DNA from: Actinomycetes bacterium | GTDB taxonomy: Bacteria > Actinomycetota > Acidimicrobiia > Acidimicrobiales > SZUA-35 | Reading direction: 5' to 3' | Length of the DNA stretch: 13,993 nucleotides | NCBI GenBank assembly: GCA_024227975.1 | Contig: JAAETV010000069.1 | Span: 1 to 13,993, forward strand | Part shown: positions 1 through 7,442 of the stretch, one piece after another | How positions within the stretch are numbered: the stretch's first letter is position 1 | Layout: every line of letters begins with the position of its first letter | The notes under the pieces: generated by a model | What the model was told of the DNA's origin: nothing | Database searches by the model: none | The model's input: only the letters and a program-made list of their open reading frames with translations | Translations under genes and position numbers: made by a program

Positions 1-1360
1 CAACGTGGCGGACGATCGAGAGGCCGAGGCCAGTACCCCCGGTCTCGCGGCTTCGGGCCCGGTCGACCCGGTAGAACCGCTCGAAGATGCGCTCCAGTTC
101 TGGCCGGGCGATGCCAATCCCATTGTCTGTGACCCGGATGTCGACCGCATCCTGTACAGGATCGATCGTGACCGTCACCTGGCTGTCGGGCTCGGAGTAC
201 CGGACCGCGTTGTCGATCAGGTTCACCAGCGCTCGTATCAGCTGTCTGCGGTCGGCCTGGATCTCTACGCCGCTCGGCGCACCAACGACCGCCAGCTCGA
301 TGCCGCTGGCATCAGCCAGACCACGGGCGCTGTCGACCGACTCGTGGACGACGTCATCGATAGACACCGTTGACATCTCGGGATCGAACTCTTCGAGCCG
401 GGTCAGTTCGAGCAGGTCGTCGATAATTCCCTCGACTCGCTTTACTTCCCGGTTGAGATGGCGGCTGAGCCGGTTGCGATCAACGTCAGGGTCGGCGTCG
501 GCCAGCGCCCCGGCCAACAGTGAGATGGCGCCGATCGGTGTCTTCAGCTCGTTGCTGACATTGGCAACAAAGTCTCGCCTCGTCGCGTCGATGCGGCGCT
601 CCTCGGCGATGGAGTCGATGACGGCCAGACCCCGGGCCGTGTGCAACGCCGGCTCCTCGACTTGCTCACCTCGGCTTCGAGCCCGGGCCCGGTCAGCCCC
701 GGCGCTTTCGGGCGTCCACCCGCTGATGATGTAGCGGGTCCGCTCCCCCATATTCTCGGCATGGTCGCCGATTCGCTCGTAGAAGCGGCCGATTAGGGCC
801 AGCTGCAGGGTCTCGTGGGCCTCGAGCTCGCCATGGCGGCTGGCTCCGATCACGACCTCGACGTAGGTGCGGTGCAAGTCGTCGAGCACATCATCGAGGT
901 CGTCGATCGACGCCGCCATCTCGGGATCGAGGGCGCGGTAGGCCTCGCCGGCCTGCTCGAAGAGGAACTTGGCTTGTTCGGCCATACGGACAATCAGGTC
1001 ACGAATTCGGTCGGGTGGCCTCGATCCCTGCATGCGTCCGACCGCTTTGGCGATGTTGGTTGTCAGATCACCACTGCGCTCGATGTCGCTGTTCATGTGC
1101 ATGGCAGCGACGATGGCGCGCAGGTCGCCCGCCACCGGTTGCTCGCGGATGAGGGTGTCGACGCAGAGCTCTTCCACCTCTTGAGCCATCAGGTCGATCT
1201 CATCATCGCCAATCACCAACTCATCGGCCTTGGCGACATCACGTTCGAGTAGGGCAGCCGTCACCTCATCGACTCGCTGGGCCACGAGTTCGGTCATGGC
1301 CAGCAGGTTGGTCCGGAGCCGTTCCAGCCGGCCGTTGAGCTCACTGCGTATGACGTTCAT
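1..1360 (-). CDS. PhoU-histidine kinase fusion, 3' end outside window
   Basis: One open frame of 453 visible codons, from ATG at 1360 to the window edge. Residues 1-215 are a complete PhoU: two helical repeats, each with the metal-binding E-x3-D-x3-N pattern (E94/D98/N102 and E195/D199/N203). After a linker of about 40 charged residues comes a HisKA/HATPase_c core like SenX3/PhoR: H-box near 263-275, N-box around LVNLIDNAVRYS, G1 box DNGIGI, F box IFERFYR and G2 box GGTGLGLS just before the edge. There is no membrane segment, HAMP or PAS. PhoU normally relays Pst transporter state to a separate kinase; here both would be one polypeptide. The canonical H-box His is Asn270 (codon AAC, minus strand, 551-553). 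An AAGGA-type Shine-Dalgarno lies about 8 nt before the ATG, and the pstB stop is 28 nt upstream. A downstream response regulator is expected but not seen. Domain calls are firm; the functional consequence is inference. Confidence 0.9.
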   Translation of the reverse strand, partial: MNVIRSELNGRLERLRTNLLAMTELVAQRVDEVTAALLERDVAKADELVIGDDEIDLMAQEVEELCVDTLIREQPVAGDLRAIVAAMHMNSDIERSGDLTTNIAKAVGRMQGSRPPDRIRDLIVRMAEQAKFLFEQAGEAYRALDPEMAASIDDLDDVLDDLHRTYVEVVIGASRHGELEAHETLQLALIGRFYERIGDHAENMGERTRYIISGWTPESAGADRARARSRGEQVEEPALHTARGLAVIDSIAEERRIDATRRDFVANVSNELKTPIGAISLLAGALADADPDVDRNRLSRHLNREVKRVEGIIDDLLELTRLEEFDPEMSTVSIDDVVHESVDSARGLADASGIELAVVGAPSGVEIQADRRQLIRALVNLIDNAVRYSEPDSQVTVTIDPVQDAVDIRVTDNGIGIARPELERIFERFYRVDRARSRETGGTGLGLSIVRHV

Positions 1361-1388
1361 GGGTGACGTCCTTCAGGTCCAGAGTCGC

Positions 1389-2261
1389 TCAACCGAACCG
1401 TCCAGTGATGTAGGCCTCGGTGCGCTCATCGCCGGGGGTTGAAAAGATCCGGGCGGTGTCGTCGAATTCCACCAGTTTGCCTCGCCGCTGCCCTGTCGTC
1501 TCGTCCGCCTCGGCGGTGAAGAAGGCCGTCGTGTCGCTGACCCGGGCCGCCTGTTGCATGTTGTGGGTGACGATGACGATCGTGTACTGGGCCCGCATCT
1601 CTCGCATCAGCTCCTCGATGATGCCGGTGGCGATCGGGTCGAGGGCCGAGCAGGGTTCGTCCATGAGTAGCACGTCGGGATTCACGGCGATGGCCCTGGC
1701 GATACAGAGTCGCTGCTGCTGACCGCCTGAGAGGCTCAGGGCCGAGCTCCGCAGGCGATCCTTGACCTCGTCCCAGAGGCCGGCTCCGACCAGCGATCGC
1801 TCGACCAGCTCGTCCATCGAAACCCGAAAACCAGCGATGCGAGGGCCGTAGGCGACATTGTCATAGATCGACTTCGGGAATGGGTTCGGCTTCTGGAACA
1901 CCATGCCGACGCGGCGGCGTACGGCGACCGGGTCGACCACGGGATCGTAGAGGTCGATGTCGTGATAGAGCAGCTTGCCCTCGACCCGGGCGCCATCGAT
2001 CAGATCGTTCATTCGGTTGAAGCAGCGAAGGATCGTTGACTTGCCACAGCCCGACGGTCCGATGAAGGCGGTGATCTGACGCTCGATGACGTCGAGGCTG
2101 ACATCGGCGACGGCCCGAAACGTCCCGTAGTAGACGCTGAGGTCGCGGGCAGTGAACACCGGACGGCCATCCGGCAGCCGCTCACCGCCCCGGTCCTCGC
2201 CCCGCTGGTCGGGCCGGTTGATCATGGGTTCGAACCGTACCGGCTCTGCGATGCCGGTCAT
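1389..2261 (-). CDS. pstB: Phosphate ABC transporter ATP-binding protein PstB
   Basis: ATPase subunit of the PstSCAB high-affinity phosphate importer, acting on the cytoplasmic face of PstC/PstA. The 290-residue protein has Walker [10 protein letters not shown] (68-76), the Q-loop glutamine (123), the signature LSGGQ (177-181), Walker B VLLMDEP (197-203) with catalytic Glu202, and the H-loop His233. The motif [17 protein letters not shown] is typical of PstB. I chose the ATG at 2261 because GGGGGA stands 5-10 nt upstream; a longer frame back to 2411 would overlap the end of pstA and has no family-like sequence. The first 35 or so residues are a polar extension before the ABC fold. The gene lies 38 nt after pstA and 28 nt before phoU-kinase, in the same operon. 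Confidence 0.95.
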   Translation of the reverse strand: MTGIAEPVRFEPMINRPDQRGEDRGGERLPDGRPVFTARDLSVYYGTFRAVADVSLDVIERQITAFIGPSGCGKSTILRCFNRMNDLIDGARVEGKLLYHDIDLYDPVVDPVAVRRRVGMVFQKPNPFPKSIYDNVAYGPRIAGFRVSMDELVERSLVGAGLWDEVKDRLRSSALSLSGGQQQRLCIARAIAVNPDVLLMDEPCSALDPIATGIIEELMREMRAQYTIVIVTHNMQQAARVSDTTAFFTAEADETTGQRRGKLVEFDDTARIFSTPGDERTEAYITGRFG

Positions 2262-2299
2262 GTCTCCCCCATTCTGAGGCGGGACATTGCGATCTGGGC

Positions 2300-3229
2300 T
2301 CATCGGCCCAACCGGCGCGTGATCCGGGCCCGGGCGATGATGGCGACGAGGTTGACTGCGAAGACGACGACCAGCACAACGACGCTGGCCGCAGCGGCAT
2401 GGCCGGCCCACTCATCGGCCGGAAGCTTGGCGAAGTTGGCAACGTTCATGGGCAGGGCAGTGAACGCTCCCTGGAGCTGATCTATGAATCCCTGGAACCC
2501 GGTGGTGTAGAACGCGGCGGCACCGACGACGAGCAGTGGAGCCGCTTCCCCCAGCGCCCGGGCGATCGACAGGACAGCACCGGTGAGGATGCCGGGTAGA
2601 GCTGCGGGCAGAACTTGGGTCCGGATCACTTCCCACTGGGTCGCCCCCAGCCCGTAGGCACCGTCCCGCAACGCTGATGGGACTGCTCGAATCGCCTCGG
2701 CGGAGGTGATGATCACGATCGGCAGCACAAGTACCGCCAGCGTGAGCCCGCCGGAGATGACGGAGCTGCCACCGGTGATGCCGCGCAAAGCCTGAACGAA
2801 GACAGCGAGACCGAGCAGCCCGTAGACGATCGACGGTACGCCGGCCAGATTGCGAACCGTGATCTCGATGAGGCGGGTGAGCTTGGAGTCCTCCGCGTAC
2901 TCCTCCAGGTAGACGGCGGAGCCGATGCCGACCGGGAATGCTGTCACCATCACGATGGCGGCGATAGAGAGGCTGCCCCGGATGCCCTGTGCCACCCCAG
3001 CGAGTGCCGGATCGCTGGAGGAGGGGTTGGAGAGGAAGGTCCACAACCGGTCGCTGAGCACCTCGAAGCCGTCTACCGCGACGCTGAACAGAACCGCCAG
3101 CATCATGGCCAGGGCCAGGCCGACGGCCAGGAGGAGCAAGCCGAGGAAGGCCTGACCTCGCAGATCGGCGGAACGGCGCCGTCGCAGTGACCGGAGGGTG
3201 GGAGGCTTCTGCTCGGAGGCGCTGCTCAT
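2300..3229 (-). CDS. pstA: Phosphate ABC transporter permease PstA
   Basis: Inner-membrane permease of the Pst phosphate importer, pairing with PstC. The 309 residues fit the family length. A basic N-terminus ([13 protein letters not shown]) precedes a first hydrophobic helix (about 28-55). The permease domain holds five further hydrophobic stretches, and an EAA-type coupling loop is visible ([20 protein letters not shown]). [13 protein letters not shown] and [11 protein letters not shown] are typical PstA segments. The start ATG overlaps the pstC stop as TGATG, which implies translational coupling and fixes the start. No abnormality is seen. Confidence 0.94.
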   Translation of the reverse strand: MSSASEQKPPTLRSLRRRRSADLRGQAFLGLLLLAVGLALAMMLAVLFSVAVDGFEVLSDRLWTFLSNPSSSDPALAGVAQGIRGSLSIAAIVMVTAFPVGIGSAVYLEEYAEDSKLTRLIEITVRNLAGVPSIVYGLLGLAVFVQALRGITGGSSVISGGLTLAVLVLPIVIITSAEAIRAVPSALRDGAYGLGATQWEVIRTQVLPAALPGILTGAVLSIARALGEAAPLLVVGAAAFYTTGFQGFIDQLQGAFTALPMNVANFAKLPADEWAGHAAAASVVVLVVVFAVNLVAIIARARITRRLGR

Positions 3230-4722
3230 CAGTACACCTGCCTGAAGCGGCGGACGATGATGCCGGACAGCACATTCAACACAAGCGTGATGATGAAGAG
3301 CAGTGCCCCCAGGAAGTAGAGGCTTTGGAAGGCGATTCCTGAACCGGCAACGCTGTCGGTTCCGGCACCGAGCGATGCCATGGCGGCGGTGATGGTCTGG
3401 CCGGGCTCGGTCGGATCCGCCTCGAAGATCGCACCGCCTGAACCTCCGGCGGCGATGAATACGACCATCGTCTCTCCGATGGCGCGAGAGACACCGACGA
3501 TGAAGGCGGCCGAGATACCCGACAGCGCGGCGGGGAAGACGACCCGCAAAGCGGTCGTGGCCCGGCGGGCGCCCAGGCCGTAGCTAGCCTCACGTAGGTC
3601 TCGGGGCACGGCCCGCATCGCGTCCTCGGAGATCGACGCCACGATCGGAACGGTGAGGACGCCGACGGCGATACCGGCCGACAGCAGGCTGAAGATCCCG
3701 ATCTCGACGCCCACCAGCTTCCCGATCGGCCCCAGCAGCGAGGGACTGATGAACGAAATGGCGAAGAAGCCGAGGACCACCGAGGGGATGCCGGCCAACG
3801 TCTCGATGGCCGGCTTGACAATGCCCCGCAACCTCGGCGTGGCGTACTCCGACAGGTAGATGGCGACACCGATGCCGATCGGACCGGCGACCAGCATGGC
3901 GATCCCGGTGATCCAGAGCGTTCCGACGAACAGGGTGGAGAGGTCGAACTTGTCACGCCGGGGGAACCAGCCAATGTCGGTGAGCAGGGTCCACGAAAAC
4001 TCCGCAGCGGACACGAATTGCCACGCCTCGCTGAAGATGTTCCAGACGATGAGGCCGCTCACGAGTACCGACGAGAGGCTGGCGATCTGCAGCATCCGTC
4101 GAGCCCGCCGGTTCTCACCTACACGCTGGGGGCCAAGGCGGAGGTCGGAGGGCGATGTGAGCTCGGGCAGGCTCTGCGTCGCCTCACCAGCCAATGACCG
4201 GGTCACGACGGTCCCCGCCATCAGGTCCCACGGCGCTCGGCGGTCGGGCAGCAGAGAGATCGCGACCCCGGTTGCCACGAAAAGTGCGGTCATCAACGCC
4301 ATATTCGAGTCGAAGAGCAGGAAGGGTACGCCGTACAGCACGCCGAACCGGGTGAGTTGGCGGACGGCGATACAGGAAAAGCACGCCGCTCGGCCGTCGG
4401 TGTCGGCAATGAAATGGTCGACGTAGGCCCCTACCGGGGTTTGGGCGCCAGCCCAGCTCCAACCGGTCCAGGCCACCATGATCACGAAAGCGATCCACCA
4501 GTTCGACGGGCCGAAGTCGGTGAGGGGCCCCGCCAGGTAGTACTCCACGATGGCCACAGTCACGGCAACGAGAACGAAGATAATGCCTTCGGCCACGGCG
4601 GCCGAGCAGCGCGACCAGACCGACGGGATCACCGGCGTCCAGGAGCCGTTCTCCGGCCCGACCGGTGTGGCTTCGGGAGCGGCATCCGTGGCCGAGCTTC
4701 GTAGTCCCACTCGTGCCGTCAT
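3229..4722 (-). CDS. pstC: RDD domain-PstC fusion, phosphate permease
   Basis: Membrane permease of the phosphate importer with an added domain. Residues about 200-497 are a normal PstC: GTLWITGIAMLVAGPIGIGVAIYLSEYA, the segment around ETLAGIPSVVLGFFA, the coupling loop DLREASYGLGARRATTALRV, and SRAIGETMVV. The first 175 or so residues resemble an RDD domain: hydrophobic helices (about 42-62, 75-92, 126-157), the central TPVGAYVDHFIADTDGRAA, matching the TPGK-type linker of RDD proteins, and the closing LLPDRRAPWDLMAGTVVTR. PstC proteins are usually 290-340 residues, so 497 is long. The start is supported by a 4-nt ATGA overlap with the pstS stop, so the extension is probably translated. A start at Met210 (4095) would give a standard PstC but lacks a clear ribosome site. 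The role of the RDD part is unknown. Confidence 0.9.
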   Translation of the reverse strand: MTARVGLRSSATDAAPEATPVGPENGSWTPVIPSVWSRCSAAVAEGIIFVLVAVTVAIVEYYLAGPLTDFGPSNWWIAFVIMVAWTGWSWAGAQTPVGAYVDHFIADTDGRAACFSCIAVRQLTRFGVLYGVPFLLFDSNMALMTALFVATGVAISLLPDRRAPWDLMAGTVVTRSLAGEATQSLPELTSPSDLRLGPQRVGENRRARRMLQIASLSSVLVSGLIVWNIFSEAWQFVSAAEFSWTLLTDIGWFPRRDKFDLSTLFVGTLWITGIAMLVAGPIGIGVAIYLSEYATPRLRGIVKPAIETLAGIPSVVLGFFAISFISPSLLGPIGKLVGVEIGIFSLLSAGIAVGVLTVPIVASISEDAMRAVPRDLREASYGLGARRATTALRVVFPAALSGISAAFIVGVSRAIGETMVVFIAAGGSGGAIFEADPTEPGQTITAAMASLGAGTDSVAGSGIAFQSLYFLGALLFIITLVLNVLSGIIVRRFRQVY

Positions 4723-5777
4723 TCGTACTGCCGCCCGGTCAGGCGGCCATCCCAGATCGCCTCGGCCCGCTCCAGCTCATCATCTGGGAGGTCGATGTAG
4801 CCAACCGCCGACACTGACTCATAGCCGGGGTCGCTCAACATGTAGTCGACGAAGGCGGCGACGGCGGGATCGCCGGCTGCGGCCTCGGCATTGACGTAGG
4901 TATAGAGGAATCGGGCGATCGGGAACTCGGCCGCAGCGATCGTTGCCGGAGTGGGGGTCACGCACTCACCACCGTCCTCAACCGACACCGACACGACGCG
5001 GACTCGTCCCGCCGACGCCGATTCGCTGGCGAACGCGAACCCGACCCAGCCAAGGGAGTAGGGGCTGGATTCCACCCCTTCGACAACGACATTGTCGTCG
5101 GGGCTCGAGGTGTAGTCGGGTCTGATCGTGGTGACGAAATCTCGGGTGTCGGTGTCCAGGCCGGTCGTGCCCCTGGCCACTGACTCGATGACGATCTCGC
5201 TGAAGCTGTCGAACGTGCCCGACTCCTCACCAGGGCCGAACACATCGAGCGGAACGTCGGCGAATTCCTGCCCACCCCAGAGGGCGGTGAGGGCGTTGGC
5301 ATCCGACCAGCTGTCGAACGCCGACGCCTCCTCGCTGAGCAGAGCATAGATGTCATTGAACGAGAGGCACTCGACCGCATCGTTCTCCGGCGCGGTGATG
5401 ATGCTGATGCCGTCGATGGCCCGCCGAAGTTCGATGAACTCGATACCGGCCTCCTCGCATATCGCGACCTCCTCGTCTGAGAACAGGCGGGAGGCGTTGG
5501 CGATGGGGACCTCGCCGGCACAGAACTTCATGGCACCGTCGCCCGAGCCCGGCCCTTCCACCGCCACCGCCACCCCTGGGGCCACGAGAGCGAACTCCTC
5601 AGCCTGTCGCTGCACGATCGGAAACACCGTCGACGAGCCCGACACGAGGAACTGGCCCTCGAGCGCTCCCCCATCGGCCGCCGTGGCGTCGCCTCCGGCC
5701 GCTTCACCTTCACCGAGGGCCTTGACGCCGAAGCTCACGAGAGCGAAGACGGCAACCAGCCCCAGGAGCTTGACCAT
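4719..5777 (-). CDS. pstS: Phosphate-binding protein PstS
   Basis: Extracytoplasmic phosphate receptor that hands substrate to PstC/PstA. From ATG 5777 it has 352 residues. A hydrophobic export or anchor segment (about 3-21) and an acidic/Gly/Ala linker precede the PBP fold. Phosphate-contact segments of PstS are visible: SGSST (46-50), GPGSGDG (75-81) and ESGTFDSF (185-192). Several Cys may form disulfides (86, 107, 137 and one near the C-terminus). No lipobox Cys follows the signal segment, although many Gram-positive PstS proteins are lipoproteins. The frame is open back to an ATG at 5933, but that stretch has random third-position composition and would bury the signal segment, so I chose 5777. 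The Shine-Dalgarno is weak, which leaves the start less certain than the gene. First gene of the operon. Confidence 0.9.
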   Translation of the reverse strand: MVKLLGLVAVFALVSFGVKALGEGEAAGGDATAADGGALEGQFLVSGSSTVFPIVQRQAEEFALVAPGVAVAVEGPGSGDGAMKFCAGEVPIANASRLFSDEEVAICEEAGIEFIELRRAIDGISIITAPENDAVECLSFNDIYALLSEEASAFDSWSDANALTALWGGQEFADVPLDVFGPGEESGTFDSFSEIVIESVARGTTGLDTDTRDFVTTIRPDYTSSPDDNVVVEGVESSPYSLGWVGFAFASESASAGRVRVVSVSVEDGGECVTPTPATIAAAEFPIARFLYTYVNAEAAAGDPAVAAFVDYMLSDPGYESVSAVGYIDLPDDELERAEAIWDGRLTGRQYE

Positions 5778-6025
5778 GCACCGGAACCGCTCAGCTAGAC
5801 CTGGATTCGGACCGCCGTCAAGACTGGAAATGGAGAAGAGGGTGCTCTCAGCGATACCGGCGACCCTAGCGAGGCTCGGATCAGGCGACTCGCCGTCCCG
5901 CCGGTTCCAGGGCGGCCTGCGTGGTGGAGCCACGGGAGCTCAAGCTCGCCAGGGTCGACAAGGTGCAGGTCTCGCTCGTCGCCAATGCCCACGACACCGC
6001 CCCCTCAGGTGGTAGGAAACCCTTG
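5778..6025. other. Region upstream of pstS, promoter expected
   Basis: About 250 bases between the chosen pstS start and the next ORF end. It should contain the phosphate-controlled promoter of the pst operon. A TAGGGT hexamer on the minus strand (5863-5868) could be a -10 element, but no matching -35 is evident. I looked for direct repeats of the actinobacterial Pho-box type (GTTCACC-like, 11-nt period) and saw none. Everything regulatory here is therefore unresolved. If pstS really starts at 5933, part of this is coding. Confidence 0.3.
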
Positions 6026-6343
6026 CTAGTCGAACCAGTTGTGAGCGGCCGCGATCGAGGTCGCGGCGTCGCGAATCTTGGAAGCTTGTCCAAGCGTGAG
6101 CTCTGGCGCAGCAAGGATCAGGGCTTCGGTGAACTCGGTCCTGTAGGCGAAGGTGGTGACCAGATCCTCCTCCTCGATCAGTGCCACGTCGACCGCTCTG
6201 AAGCCACGGTCTCCTTCCGAACAATGAGTTCTTGCGGCCACACCCCCCGCTCCCGTCAATGCCCACAGCCCGGAAGCACTCATGACCATCTCGACGTCGC
6301 GGCATCGGAAGGGAACTGATGAGGGCTCGGGACCGACGGTCAT
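6026..6343 (-). CDS. Hypothetical protein, doubtful or remnant
   Basis: Unrecognised 105-codon frame. The last 55 or so codons look genuinely coding: third positions are mostly G or C, and the product (VALIEEEDLVTTFAYRTEFT onward, ending AAAHNWFD) is a plausible acidic, helix-rich sequence. The first 45 codons are compositionally poorer and rich in Gly, Ser and Cys, so the start may be later (ATG at 6289 or 6283) or the front may be degraded. The same frame continues upstream beyond a TGA at 6344-6346 as a further open stretch to 6550, which would fit a decayed longer gene. No clear ribosome site. It lies between the rraA-like gene and pstS, all on the minus strand. Confidence 0.3.
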   Translation of the reverse strand: MTVGPEPSSVPFRCRDVEMVMSASGLWALTGAGGVAARTHCSEGDRGFRAVDVALIEEEDLVTTFAYRTEFTEALILAAPELTLGQASKIRDAATSIAAAHNWFD

Positions 6344-6583
6344 TCAGCCGTCCGGTGTGCTCGCGGCACGCTCGGGATCCGGCTTCTCGCGCAGCTCGGG
6401 CCCGGAGATCACGATCACGGAAGGTGGCCAACTGGTCTTTGCTCTGTTGGCCACGAGCGGGCAACTCACAGTGGCCGCCAACGCCGTTCCCCAGTCCAAT
6501 TGACTCCTGGCCTCCGTCAACCTCTTTGGGAGCGGGGTCCCCCACCACAACGGTTGACCATCGAGTAGCGGCCCGGTGATGGT
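6344..6583. other. Apparently non-coding gap
   Basis: A 240-base stretch after the rraA-like gene on the minus strand. It has an open minus-strand frame (6344-6550) with no recognisable protein character. I see no tRNA, convincing terminator stem-loop, repeat or operator. It may be untranslated sequence or decayed coding sequence. Confidence 0.25.
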
Positions 6584-7288
6584 CTATTCTTCAATTGCCC
6601 CTCCGATTGCGCGGAGGTGCTGGCGAAAGGTGTAGGACGGGTCGGTGGAACGCGCCTTCAGGTAGTCGTCGAATCGCAGCTGATCCCTGAGGCTCGTACC
6701 GGCACGGACCAGGTCGGCTTGGGTACGTTCTCTGGCGCCGATCGCTGCTGCTGTGGCTAGCACTTCTTCGAGAACGGCCAGTGCCACGAACACCGCCCCG
6801 TCGTCGTCGGCGAACACGGCATGGTTGGAGCCGACGCTGAGCTCGCCGAACCCAACGTTCGAATAGACACCGGACTCATCCGGGTCGAGCCGGAGCGGGC
6901 CGACCGGGCATCTTCCGTAGCTGAAGACGGGAAGGCCGATTCCAGCGAGTTCGTGGGTATCGCGATGAAACCCCCACACGAGCACACCGGCAATACCTGC
7001 TGATTGGGCTTCAAGAACGGTGAGATCCCCGATACATCCTTCGTCGGCGCGGCCACCGTTGTCGATGACGAGAACCTCGCCGACCTCAGCGACGGTGCAG
7101 GCCTCGAGGAATACATCAACAGATCCGTTGTGGCGAACCGGAAGCACCCTGCCCGCGACCTTGTGGCCTGCCACCACGGGGCTCAAGCCAGGTGGAGCCA
7201 ATGCCACCGTCTCTCCGAGCCGGACACAAGCATCGGCGATCAAGGCGGTGGACAAGGAGGCAAAGACGTCGTCTAACGATTCATGCAC
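6584..7288 (-). CDS. RraA-family protein, possible HMG/CHA-type aldolase
   Basis: From a GTG at 7288 the protein has 234 residues, the usual size for the RraA / 4-hydroxy-4-methyl-2-oxoglutarate aldolase family. It carries the class II pyruvate-aldolase signature of that family: Asp88, twenty residues, Arg109-Asp110, two residues, Glu113 (GDL...FHRDTHE). IADACVRLG near the start and the Gly-rich VLVIDNGGRADEG are also family-like. Such enzymes cleave or decarboxylate oxaloacetate-like 2-oxo acids with a divalent metal; E. coli RraA lacks the aldolase activity and inhibits RNase E, so sequence alone does not give the substrate. I chose GTG 7288 because AGGA stands 7 nt upstream; an ATG at 7387 in frame would add 33 Arg-rich residues without family similarity. 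It sits 154 nt behind the GlxA-type regulator on the same strand and may be its target. Confidence 0.8.
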   Translation of the reverse strand: MHESLDDVFASLSTALIADACVRLGETVALAPPGLSPVVAGHKVAGRVLPVRHNGSVDVFLEACTVAEVGEVLVIDNGGRADEGCIGDLTVLEAQSAGIAGVLVWGFHRDTHELAGIGLPVFSYGRCPVGPLRLDPDESGVYSNVGFGELSVGSNHAVFADDDGAVFVALAVLEEVLATAAAIGARERTQADLVRAGTSLRDQLRFDDYLKARSTDPSYTFRQHLRAIGGAIEE

Positions 7289-7442
7289 TATCTGTTCCTG
7301 CGGAATTCGTCGGCCGGCCAGCACCAGAATAGTGCGCCGCCTTGGCCATCGGCCCACGCGCTCCTTCTCACTCACCACGCAGCACACACCGATAGCGCCA
7401 GGAACGCGGTTGGATACTCTCGGGCCACCCTTTCACGGATGC
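7289..7442. other. Gap between regulator and rraA-like gene
   Basis: 154 bases read on the minus strand between two same-strand genes. The rraA-like frame stays open through much of it (to 7387), so part could be coding if the longer start were used. No clear terminator hairpin or promoter hexamer pair was found. Confidence 0.25.

Noticed and set aside
749..751. In-frame ATG (Met204) as a separate start for a stand-alone kinase
   Set aside because: It lies within the conserved last PhoU helix, has no Shine-Dalgarno, and PhoU has no stop before the kinase. A minor internal product cannot be excluded.
815..1252. Plus-strand open frame of 145 codons across the phoU region
   Set aside because: It is the reverse of a well-matched PhoU frame; its product has no recognisable fold and no ribosome site.
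2262..2411. N-terminal extension of pstB to an ATG at 2411
   Set aside because: The added 50 residues are Arg/Cys/His-rich, overlap the pstA end and match nothing; ATG 2261 has a strong GGGGGA ribosome site.
5778..5933. N-terminal extension of pstS to an ATG at 5933
   Set aside because: Third-position bases are not biased as in coding DNA here, and it would place the export signal 52 residues inside the protein.
5921..6319. Plus-strand open frame of 132 codons upstream of pstS
   Set aside because: No family resemblance and no ribosome site; the opposite strand has the better codon bias in the overlapping part.
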